Origin: Actinomycetospora sp. NBRC 106375
GTDB lineage: Bacteria; Actinomycetota; Actinomycetes; Mycobacteriales; Pseudonocardiaceae
Reading direction: 5' to 3'
Length of the DNA stretch: 64,000 bases
NCBI RefSeq assembly: GCF_030269665.1
Contig: NZ_BSTS01000005.1
Location: forward strand, 1 to 64,000
The notes below the pieces were generated by a model, which worked only from the letters and a program-made list of their open reading frames with translations, ran no database searches and was not told the DNA's origin. Positions 43,809-50,851 of the stretch are shown here, one piece after another. Both the position numbers and the translations under genes were made by a program. Position 1 is the first letter of the stretch. Each line of letters begins with the position of its first letter.

Positions 43809-44672
43809 GTGGCCACGCGAAATAGGAACGAAGAAACCTGCGCACTGTGCAACGAGAACCCCTCGACGCCGGAGGGTGAACATGTGATCCCCAAGCGCCT
43901 ACTCCGAGCATTCTTTCCGGCAACGTCAGGACCCTTCGAGATTCAAGGGGGGCGAACTTACCCAGAGTTCCAAGCGATTAAGCTCGCGTGCTGCCTGAGA
44001 TGCAATGGCATCCTCAATCAAAGATTCGAGAACCCTGGTGGCGACCCCGCTATCCGTCTGTTGGAGCACGGCGATATCACAGAGCTGGGCCAGAACCGCT
44101 CATACTCAACTCGCCTCTGGATTCTGAAGACATGGCTACTGCTTGCTCACCCACGTACGGAGTACAAAGTTCTTGATCCACGGCCACCCGCCTGGACTCA
44201 CGTACCCGAAGAGGTCTTCAATTGGACGGTGACGGACGCCGGGCCTCCCACCGGGTTGAGCGCCTGGGCCTTCAAGCACACGCCGAACGTCCGTACGGAC
44301 TCCGAGGACCTTCCGCGCATTGTTCTTCCCGAGGTCGCTACAGAGTCGAGCCACCATACGTTTCAAGTCTTAGATCTCTCGATTGCAATGGTAAACGTCG
44401 TGATTGTCTATCATCCCGGCTGGGCCATCTACCATCCTGGCGTAGCAAGCAGAGCGGTGGAACAAGTCTGGCCGGCGGTGCCCCATACTCCGTTGGCTCC
44501 GCTACCGGTTCGGGAACGTGCAGCCGTCAAGTGGTGGACTCCCGGACCGTACATTCAGCTGCCGTCCGAACTACTGAGGGCAGACACCCTGCCGCCTCTT
44601 GAACCCAACGTGCCTCCAGAAGAGCTTGTCGCAGGGATCGCGACGGGCGGTGGAGCCCCACGAGTCGGTTAG
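43809..44672 (+). CDS. HNH-like Cys/His protein, low-GC cargo
   Basis: 287 residues. The N-terminus has C-A-L-C, then GEHVIPKRLL, then A-C-C-L-R-C-N-G-I-L-N, the spacing of HNH endonucleases with two structural CxxC pairs and an E-H-V-I-P strand. The remaining 200 residues (W-rich, many HP and P residues) are not recognised. It may be a nuclease, for example in defence or against rival DNA; catalytic competence is uncertain because the final Asn/His is not clear. G+C is visibly lower than the host (28 of 60 in 44341–44400). Start GTG at 43809 is weakly supported. Confidence 0.7.
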   Translation: MATRNRNEETCALCNENPSTPEGEHVIPKRLLRAFFPATSGPFEIQGGRTYPEFQAIKLACCLRCNGILNQRFENPGGDPAIRLLEHGDITELGQNRSYSTRLWILKTWLLLAHPRTEYKVLDPRPPAWTHVPEEVFNWTVTDAGPPTGLSAWAFKHTPNVRTDSEDLPRIVLPEVATESSHHTFQVLDLSIAMVNVVIVYHPGWAIYHPGVASRAVEQVWPAVPHTPLAPLPVRERAAVKWWTPGPYIQLPSELLRADTLPPLEPNVPPEELVAGIATGGGAPRVG

Positions 44673-44887
44673 CACGGCCCGCGGCGCTGACGAATCGACC
44701 TCAAATCACTGCAGCTGCCCGGGACGAGCTCGTCAGCGCACCGTCCGAACAGTCATCGGGGACCGACGGTGTGATCGCCTCCCAAGCTCCGGTGAGGATT
44801 GCTCCATTGGGGTGGACTTTACCTGTCCTTGGCCTTGCTCTACGTAAGATTCAGCACGCAGGTGGAGCAGTTGCGCGTACTACCTCC

Positions 44888-44897
44888 GGGGGGGGGG
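44888..44897 (+). repeat. Ten-G homopolymer at the ribosome-binding position
   Basis: Run of ten G, ending 4 bases before the ATG at 44902. It stands where the Shine–Dalgarno should be. The rest of the 229-base gap from 44673 holds no supported gene. Confidence 0.8.
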
Positions 44898-44901
44898 CTT
44901 G

Positions 44902-45657
44902 ATGGAGACTTGGATCGTCCAATTCACAGGCCAATACTGGACCTTCTATCGACAGGGCTCGAACGCAAGCCCTATCCCCGCACCAAATCGAGACACGGCC
45001 ATCGAGTGGGTGCGGAGAAGAGCCGTTCCCAACAGTCCTCTGTTGATCGTTGGAGCCAACGGCGAGGTCCTAGACAGAACTGCCGTCTCCTCCTACCCCA
45101 CCCAACAGCCATTGAGCTATTCACCCTCCAACGGCTTAGCCACTCCAAGCCCGCCGGTTCCGAGAGTCATGCCGGGGCCGGCGAGCCAAGCGGCTTCTTT
45201 CGCGCGGCAGATCGACCGAGAAGGTGAGACCTGGGACAAGGTTATTGAATGGGTGGTACCCATCGTGGGAGCTACGTTTGGCTCGCTGCTCTCGCCGGAA
45301 CTCGCGAACGCAGGCAGTTGGTTCGCAATTTTTATCGCGACCCTTACATGGTCGGGCGGGTGCGCCGCTGCGACCTACCTCATCATGAGCCATAAGATGA
45401 ATGGCGCACAAATGGTTGGTACGGTCGCCACATCCCTCTTAGGTGCCCTGGCCGTAGCGTGCATCTTGGGCTACGGCGTGCTTGACGTCAGCGACACGTT
45501 GACTCAAGTTAACGGCCACGTTCCCCCGATCTTCACAATACCGGTCGCCTTCCTTGGTGCCGCAGTGCTCACTTACGGTCCCGTCGGAGCGTTATTGAGC
45601 GCCGGAATTGGAATCTGGCTAGGCCATCGCTTTCTTCAACACTTTCCACCACAATGA
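44902..45657 (+). CDS. DUF2188-like domain fused to a multi-helix membrane domain, low-GC cargo
   Basis: 251 residues. Residues 1–60 (WIVQFTGQYWTFYRQGSN…DTAIEWVRRRAVPNSPLLIVGANGEVLDRTAV) follow the DUF2188 pattern of strand–helix–strand with a terminal V-x-G-x-x-G-x-V. A Ser/Pro linker follows, then about four hydrophobic helices from residue 115 to the end (WVVPIVGATFGSLLS; WFAIFIATLTWSGGCAAATYLI; LLGALAVACILGYGV; GALLSAGIGIWLGHRF). Function unknown. Same low-GC island and direction as the HNH-like gene, so a two-gene module is possible. Confidence 0.7.
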   Translation: METWIVQFTGQYWTFYRQGSNASPIPAPNRDTAIEWVRRRAVPNSPLLIVGANGEVLDRTAVSSYPTQQPLSYSPSNGLATPSPPVPRVMPGPASQAASFARQIDREGETWDKVIEWVVPIVGATFGSLLSPELANAGSWFAIFIATLTWSGGCAAATYLIMSHKMNGAQMVGTVATSLLGALAVACILGYGVLDVSDTLTQVNGHVPPIFTIPVAFLGAAVLTYGPVGALLSAGIGIWLGHRFLQHFPPQ

Positions 45658-45721
45658 ATGACGGGCGCTCCGAGCGCGCGCTGCGATAGCGCTTTGCCGA
45701 ATTGACCTCTCATCAGTCAAG

Positions 45722-45766
45722 GCGGCGCCTTCGGCGCCGCGCCGGCCAGGGCCCTCGGCCCTGGCC
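45722..45766. terminator. Tandem hairpins
   Basis: GCGGCGCC-TTC-GGCGCCGC (45722–45740) followed at once by GGCCAGGGCC-CTC-GGCCCTGGCC (45744–45766). They lie between the convergent membrane-protein and AraC genes and can terminate both. Confidence 0.8.
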
Positions 45767-45854
45767 TCCCACTCCGTTCCGGCGGGCCGGGGCCTGGCCG
45801 ACTAGCGAGAATCAGCGCGCCTGACTGACGAATGAGAATTTTGGTAGCGCCGAG

Positions 45855-46823
45855 TCAGCACATGTCGGTAGGGGCCGCCCGGCGCCACTCCGCTGGGGTG
45901 AAGCCAAAGGTCTGCCGGAAGACTCGCCCGAAGTGCGATGGGTCGACGAATCCCCAGCGGCGTCCGACGGTGGCGACTGCCTGGTGGGCATAGCGCGGGT
46001 CTCGAAGTTCCTGGCGGCACGCTTCGAGCCGTTGCTCCTGGATCGTCGCTCGCAGGCTGCTGATCCCGGCGTCCGCGAGAACGGCATAGAGGTGCCGGAC
46101 GGAGATGTGGTGCGCGGCGGCGATGCGCTGCGGGCCGAGGTCGCGCTCCTGCAGGTGGTCACGCACGTACCGCGTCACGCGAAGGACCAAGGTGTTGTCC
46201 AGCGACGCCTGGGCGTCCCTATCGGCCCCGCCGTGGACCGCGAGCAGGGCCCGAATCAGCTCGATGGCGGGTTCCGCGATACGACGCGCGGCGTCAGGGT
46301 GGTCGAGAGCGTCCGAGGTCGCGAGACTGCCGAAGAAGGACCCCACCGCCGGAGCCAGCGGATTGGAGTCTGCGCCGATGCGGGCCGCCAGCAACGGACG
46401 GAGACGTCGGTCAGGGAGGGCCAGGGCATCGCGGGGAATGCGGATGTAGTGCAGCTCGGTGAGTTCTCGATTCTCCACCGTGTACGGGCGAGTGCTGTCG
46501 TAGACCGTCATATCGCCGGGCCGCAGGACCGCCTGGCTACCGCCCTGCTCGACGACAGTGGTTCCGGCGACCTGAACGGCGAGAAAGAGCTGCCCTTCGT
46601 GGTCGCGGCGTACGAGTGCCGGCGTGCGGTGCAGGGCGTTCGCGCTCGAGCGGGCCGACGAGAAGTTGACCTGGCCGGCCTGTCCTACGCGGAACTCGAC
46701 ATCGATGTCCGCTGGGTTCGGCGCGAACGTCATCTCGACAGGTAGGACGCTCGACCAGATCGTCTCGTAGAGGAAGTCGATGCGATCCCGCGCTGGTACA
46801 TCAGCGATGCTCAGAGACAGCAC
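45855..46823 (-). CDS. AraC-family regulator
   Basis: 322 residues. N-terminal AraC_binding_2-type cupin region (VQVAGTTVVEQGGSQAVLRPGDMTVYDSTRPY) and a C-terminal double HTH (RIAAAHHISVRHLYAVLADAG; VATVGRRWGFVDPSHFGRVFRQTFGFTPAEWR). Divergent from an alpha/beta hydrolase gene, the usual arrangement for an activator and its target. GTG at 46823 with CAGGAG 9 bases upstream. Confidence 0.92.
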   Translation of the reverse strand: MLSLSIADVPARDRIDFLYETIWSSVLPVEMTFAPNPADIDVEFRVGQAGQVNFSSARSSANALHRTPALVRRDHEGQLFLAVQVAGTTVVEQGGSQAVLRPGDMTVYDSTRPYTVENRELTELHYIRIPRDALALPDRRLRPLLAARIGADSNPLAPAVGSFFGSLATSDALDHPDAARRIAEPAIELIRALLAVHGGADRDAQASLDNTLVLRVTRYVRDHLQERDLGPQRIAAAHHISVRHLYAVLADAGISSLRATIQEQRLEACRQELRDPRYAHQAVATVGRRWGFVDPSHFGRVFRQTFGFTPAEWRRAAPTDMC

Positions 46824-46986
46824 GTGACCAACTCCTGACGAGGGGTGAACGACCCCGGCATCGAGCGGCCGCGGGGCCGTGTCCTGCACGGATGGCACAC
46901 CGTCGTGCGCAATCAGCCCACTCGAAAGCTCCCCCTCTGTCCATGGTCGAACCACCGCATCCGGTTCGACCAGCAGGAGGAATCCC

Positions 46987-47847
46987 ATGACGGAAACGAC
47001 TCTCTCGCCTACGCAGGGCGAGCAGCAGGAGATCGAACGAGCCAACGCATCGGGCAAGCAGCCGGTCGTGTTCGTCCACGGCCTGTGGCTGCTGGACTCC
47101 AGCTGGGACCGCTGGGCCGCGCTGTTCGAGGACGCCGGCTACGTCGCCGTCACCCCGGGCTGGCCCGATGACCCGCTCTCGGTGGAGGAGGCACACGCGC
47201 ACCCCGAAGTGTTCGCCGGCAAGAGCGTCGGAGACGTAGCCGCCTACCAGCAGATGATTATCGAACGGCTGGACCGCAAGCCAGCACTGATCGGGCATTC
47301 CTTCGGCGGGGTCCTGGTCCAGATTCTCGCCGGACGGGGACTCTCGGCGGCGACCTGTGCGGTCGACCCGGCGCCGTCCCGCGGCGTGCTTCCCCTCCCG
47401 ATCGCTGCGCTCAAGTCCGCGTCGCCCGTGCTGGCGAACCCGGCGAACAGGCACCGCGCGGTGACGCTGACCTTCGACCAGTTCCGATTCGGCTTCGCCA
47501 ACGCCGTGTCGGAGGACGAGGCACGCGAGCTCTACGAGCAGTTCCATGTCGCGGGCTCCGGCATCCCGCTGTTCCAGGCAGCCTTCGCCAACCTCAACCC
47601 GGCCACCGAGGTCAAGGCCGAGAAGACCCGGGACGACAGGGGACCCATGCTCGTCATCTCCGGCGAGCTCGACCACCAAGCACCCCACGCCATCGCCAAG
47701 GCGACCTACGACGCCCAGCTGCGCAACGAACACTTCCCCACCGAGTTCACCGAGATTCCCGGGCGTGGCCACTCCCTGACGATCGACTCGGGCTGGGAGG
47801 AGGTGGCCCGCACCTGCCTCGACTTCATCAGCCGCTTCGTGAAGTAG
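46987..47847 (+). CDS. Alpha/beta hydrolase
   Basis: 286 residues. Oxyanion motif FVHGLWLLDSSWDRW, nucleophile elbow GHSFGG (Ser), acid Asp near SGELDHQAP and His in PGRGHSLTIDSGW. No signal peptide. Hydrolyses an ester, lactone or similar substrate; possibly detoxifying cargo of the element, induced through the divergent AraC protein. AGGAGG precedes the ATG by 8 bases. Confidence 0.9.
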   Translation: MTETTLSPTQGEQQEIERANASGKQPVVFVHGLWLLDSSWDRWAALFEDAGYVAVTPGWPDDPLSVEEAHAHPEVFAGKSVGDVAAYQQMIIERLDRKPALIGHSFGGVLVQILAGRGLSAATCAVDPAPSRGVLPLPIAALKSASPVLANPANRHRAVTLTFDQFRFGFANAVSEDEARELYEQFHVAGSGIPLFQAAFANLNPATEVKAEKTRDDRGPMLVISGELDHQAPHAIAKATYDAQLRNEHFPTEFTEIPGRGHSLTIDSGWEEVARTCLDFISRFVK

Positions 47848-47873
47848 CGCTGCCTTCGAGTCGACGAGCGCGC

Positions 47874-47908
47874 CGACGTCGGACCGGACGAGCGTCGGTC
47901 CGACGTCG
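47874..47908 (+). terminator. Hairpin after the hydrolase
   Basis: 13-bp perfect stem (47874–47886 with 47896–47908), 27 bases past the stop. The following stretch to 48221 has no gene but holds the right-end direct repeat and attR. Confidence 0.8.
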
Positions 47909-48005
47909 CCGTGGTGTTCGGGTCCTCCGCTCCGAGCTTGGGCCGCTGGCGCTCGGGACGTGGGCTCGACTGATCACCGGCATCTGATCAGAGTCAGCCG
48001 GTCGC

Positions 48006-48031
48006 CAGGCCGTCGCCAGGCCGTCGGAGGT
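48006..48031. repeat. Right arm-type direct repeat
   Basis: AGGCCGTC twice at a 12-base step then GGAGGT, 24 of 26 bases identical to 35613–35638 in the same orientation. Both copies are preceded by TGATCA (within 2 bases on the left, about 20 on the right). It lies 99 bases from attR. Confidence 0.6.
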
Positions 48032-48130
48032 CGGGGAGGGCCGAGCCGAGCTGAGAACTGTCGAGCAGCTCCGGCCCAGCTCGGAGGGGGTCCACCCGAC
48101 CTTGGCGCAGGTCGCCCAGAGGCGCCAGCA

Positions 48131-48214
48131 AGATCTACGACATCTTCGAGGGCACCGAGCAGATCCAGCAGCTCGTCATCGCCCGCGCCATCAGCGGGCG
48201 CCACATCGCCTAGT
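48131..48214 (+). repeat. Right attachment site (attR): displaced 3' end of the acyl-CoA dehydrogenase gene
   Basis: Encodes KIYDIFEGTEQIQQLVIARA and on to the same terminal residues and a stop as the gene at 34287–35498, with no gene in front of it. It is the original chromosomal 3' end pushed 12.7 kb away by the insertion. Confidence 0.85.
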
Positions 48215-48221
48215 CAGAGGC

Positions 48222-48479
48222 CTACGACTCGCTGTGCCGCCAGGGTCCCCGCGGGTGCGGGATCGCCACGGGGTGGTGGCGGGCGATCCGCACGTCGGCG
48301 TGGGGCTCTCCCGCCACGGACAGGTCGCGCCGCCGGCGGTCGGCCTCGCAGTGGGCCGTCGCCAGCGGATATGGGCCGTACGCGTCGCGGAATCGTCCCG
48401 CGTGGTCGGCGACGACCACGAGGTACTCGGCGGAGCCGTCGTGACGGTCCCCGCTCCTCGGATGAGCCTGTCCGTCCAT
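48222..48479 (-). CDS. Small hypothetical protein
   Basis: 85 residues. AEYLVVVADHAGRFRDAYGPYPLATAHCEADRRRRDLSVAGEPHADVRIARHHPVAI looks like a compact alpha/beta domain, as in small actinobacterial proteins of unknown function. ATG at 48479 with GGGGGAG upstream. It begins the chromosomal side of the element's right end. Confidence 0.6.
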   Translation of the reverse strand: MDGQAHPRSGDRHDGSAEYLVVVADHAGRFRDAYGPYPLATAHCEADRRRRDLSVAGEPHADVRIARHHPVAIPHPRGPWRHSES

Positions 48480-48703
48480 CCACTCCCCCCGGCGGACCGG
48501 CCACGATGGTGTGGACGTTCGTCCAGCGGGCCCACCGTGGGTTCGTGCGCGCCGTTCGGATGCGGCTGCACGAGTGACGGGCAGTGGATATACCCGCCGA
48601 CGGGGTAAAGGGAAACAGCCGGTCGTGCCCAACTTGCGTCCGGCCGTCAGATTTCTCGCTCGACGGACAGAGTGGTGTCCTGGGCGTCCGCCCGGGCCCA
48701 CTC

Positions 48704-48759
48704 GGACGGGTGACACCCGGCCGGGCCGCGAGGCGCGTCCGGCCGGGTGTCACCCGTCC
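48704..48759. terminator. 21-bp perfect hairpin
   Basis: 48704–48724 pairs perfectly with 48739–48759, 14-base loop, just past the DUF1508 stop on the minus strand. The strongest simple hairpin seen in the window by stem length. Confidence 0.85.
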
Positions 48760-48774
48760 CCGGCCGTCACCGCC

Positions 48775-48954
48775 TCAGGTGGTCTCCTCGATCGGGGCGC
48801 CCTGCGCGGCCTTCTGGACGGACTCGCAGCCCTTCTTGGCCGCGGCCCGCGTCTCGTAGGCCTCGCCGGACGCGACGATCTGACCGTTGCTGGCCTTGAG
48901 GCGGAACCGGAACTTCCCGGCCTTGTCCTCGTACACCTCGAACTTCCCCGCCAT
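48775..48954 (-). CDS. YegP/DUF1508 family protein
   Basis: 59 residues: MAGKFEVYEDKAGKFRFRL, KASNGQIVASGEAYETRAAA and KKGCESVQKAA form a single YegP-type beta-alpha unit (longer family members carry two). Function unknown; a stress-linked role is suggested in other bacteria. GGAGG precedes the ATG at 48954. Monocistronic with a strong hairpin after it. Confidence 0.9.
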   Translation of the reverse strand: MAGKFEVYEDKAGKFRFRLKASNGQIVASGEAYETRAAAKKGCESVQKAAQGAPIEETT

Positions 48955-49082
48955 GACGTCCCTCCGCTCGGTGCTGAACGTGCCGGTCGAGGGCGGACGC
49001 TAGCGCGAACGGGCGCATCGTGGGGGTACCGAGCGGGCGGCGTGTGGCGCCGTGGGCTGCGACGACGCGACGACGCGACGAT

Positions 49083-49502
49083 CTACGACCGGCGCACCAG
49101 CGACACGAGCGCCCGCCCCGCCCCGGTGATCAGCGCACCGGTGACGGCGGCCCAGTCGAAGTAGTCGCGCCACAGCGTGATCCGCCCGTCGTGCACCTCG
49201 AACGTGCCGCACACCCAGAACGACGTCCGCAGGCGACCGACCTCGATGGTGTCCGTGCGCTCGGTCAGCACGACCGGGCCGTCGGCGGCCACGCGGTGGT
49301 TCTCGGCGCCGAAGCCGGTGGCGCGCGCGGTGAGCATCCCGAGCACGCGCCGGGTCGCGGCGATCCCGCGCGCGGGCGGCAGCGACACGTTCTCGTAGAC
49401 GACCGCGGGGTCCAGGCGGGCGCACGCCGCGTCGAGGTCGAGGCGCTCGAGGTCGGCGAGGAAGGCGCGCACGACGGTCGCGGGATCGGTCGGATCGGTC
49501 AA
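49083..49502 (-). CDS. Limonene-1,2-epoxide hydrolase-like protein (SnoaL fold)
   Basis: 139 residues. TVVRAFLADLERLDLDAACARLDPAVVYENVSLPPARG, then GRLRTSFWVCGTFEVHDGRITLWRDYFD, with the Asp-Arg-Asp constellation of the LEH family. It opens epoxides or acts as a small-molecule-binding relative. The start is TTG at 49502 with GGGAG upstream. Divergent from the dehydrogenase at 49586 with 83 bases between. Confidence 0.82.
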   Translation of the reverse strand: MTDPTDPATVVRAFLADLERLDLDAACARLDPAVVYENVSLPPARGIAATRRVLGMLTARATGFGAENHRVAADGPVVLTERTDTIEVGRLRTSFWVCGTFEVHDGRITLWRDYFDWAAVTGALITGAGRALVSLVRRS

Positions 49503-49585
49503 CGGAGCACTCCCGGGTGGCGTGGCGGGCAGGGTGACGGGGAACCGTGCCCGCCGTACCCACCGTGCCAGGCCGAGGAGCGCCG

Positions 49586-50794
49586 ATGACCGCCGACAGC
49601 AGCGTGGACAGCGACGGTCCGCTCACCGAGGCGCTCGGGACCGACTTCTTCTCGGTGCGCCGCCGGTTCACCGACGCGCAGTGGGACACGTTCATGGCCG
49701 TGCGCCGCTACGTGGACCGCGTGGTGAGCCCGGCCGCCCCCGCCGCGTGGGACGCCGCGGAGATGCCGTGGGAGGTCATCAAGGGCCTGCCCGAGCTGGA
49801 CGTCGTCGGCGACGACATCGAGGGCTACGGGTGCCCCGGCCACGACCCGCTCACGAGCGGCCTCGTCGCCATGGAGCTCGCGCGCGGCGACGGCAGCCTC
49901 GCCACCTTCCACGCCGTGCAGTCGGGCCTCGCGATGAAGTCGATCGCCATGCTCGGCTCCGAGGAGCAGAAGCAGGAGTTCCTGCCGGCGATGGCCCGGC
50001 TCGACCTCGTCGGGGCGTTCGGGCTGACCGAGCCCGAGCACGGGTCGGACTCCGTGTCGCTGGAGACCACGGCGCGCCGCGACGGTGACGACTGGGTGAT
50101 CGACGGCCGCAAGCGCTGGATCGGCAACGGCAGCATCGCCGGCCGCACCGTGGTGTGGGCGCGCGACGCCGAGACCCGCACGGTGCTCGGCTTCATCGTC
50201 GACACGACGACCCCGGGCTACGAGGCCGAGGTGATCCCGCGCAAGGGCTCGATGCGCTCGGTGTGGCAGGCCGACATCCGCCTCGACGGGGTGCGGGTGC
50301 CCGACCGCGACCGGCTCCCGGGCGCCGAGAGCTTCAAGGACACCGGCCGCGTGCTGGCGACCACCCGCGGGACCTGCGCCTGGATGGCGCTCGGGCACGC
50401 GACCGCCGGCTACGACGCGGCGCTGCGCTACGTCATGGAGCGCCACCAGTTCGGCCAGCCGCTGGCGGCGTCGCAGATCGTGCAGGAGCGGCTGGTGCAG
50501 ATGCTCGCCGAGCTCACCGGCATGCAGCTCTACTGCATGCAGATCGCCCAGCTCGCCGAGGACGACGACCTGGCGCCGACGATCGCCGGGCTCGCCAAGA
50601 TGAACAACACGCGCAAGGCCCGCTGGGTGCTCGCGCACGCCCGCGACCTGCTCGGCGGCAACGGGATCCTGCTCGACAACCACGTCATGCGGCACATGGC
50701 CGACATCGAGTCGATCCACACCTTCGAGGGCACCGAGACCATCCAGACCCTCATCGTGGGCCGGGAGATCACCGGCTACAGCGCCTTCACCTGA
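49586..50794 (+). CDS. Acyl-CoA dehydrogenase, glutaryl-CoA dehydrogenase-like
   Basis: 402 residues. FGLTEPEHGSDSVSLETTARRDGDDWVIDGRKRWIGN, KGSMRSVWQADIRLDGVRVP, HQFGQPLAASQIVQERLVQM and IHTFEGTETIQTLIVGREITG resemble the GcdH branch, which oxidises and decarboxylates glutaryl-CoA in lysine/tryptophan breakdown. Substrate remains to be shown. GAGGAG precedes the ATG. Convergent with the P450 gene across paired hairpins. Confidence 0.9.
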   Translation: MTADSSVDSDGPLTEALGTDFFSVRRRFTDAQWDTFMAVRRYVDRVVSPAAPAAWDAAEMPWEVIKGLPELDVVGDDIEGYGCPGHDPLTSGLVAMELARGDGSLATFHAVQSGLAMKSIAMLGSEEQKQEFLPAMARLDLVGAFGLTEPEHGSDSVSLETTARRDGDDWVIDGRKRWIGNGSIAGRTVVWARDAETRTVLGFIVDTTTPGYEAEVIPRKGSMRSVWQADIRLDGVRVPDRDRLPGAESFKDTGRVLATTRGTCAWMALGHATAGYDAALRYVMERHQFGQPLAASQIVQERLVQMLAELTGMQLYCMQIAQLAEDDDLAPTIAGLAKMNNTRKARWVLAHARDLLGGNGILLDNHVMRHMADIESIHTFEGTETIQTLIVGREITGYSAFT

Positions 50795-50851
50795 GTGCGC
50801 CTCCGGCGCACGTGAGCAGAAATGCGCGCCAGAGCGCTCATTTCCGCTCAC
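50795..50851. terminator. Two hairpins, one of GTGAGC type, between convergent genes
   Basis: First GTGCGCC-TCC-GGCGCAC (50795–50811) directly after the dehydrogenase stop. Then a stem of 13 positions with one mismatch (50812–50824 with 50839–50851) starting GTGAGC and ending GCTCAC. The TGA stop of the P450 gene lies in the right arm. Confidence 0.75.

Larger units (their letters stand above)
35415..48214. mobile_element. Integrated AICE-type integrative conjugative element
   Basis: About 12.7 kb bounded by the 84-base duplication of a host gene 3' end. It contains a tyrosine integrase, an excisionase, an HUH-type Rep, an FtsK/SpoIIIE-like Tra, WhiB, an XRE regulator and a NUDIX gene, the pSAM2-like AICE set, in which a single Tra ATPase moves double-stranded DNA between mycelial cells. 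Cargo lies on the right (43809–47847). Ends are called from the direct repeat; there is no other boundary mark. Confidence 0.88.

Noticed and set aside
44599-44898. Small frame in the gap before the membrane cargo gene
   Set aside because: No ribosome site, overlaps the preceding gene in another frame, and codon use is not biased.
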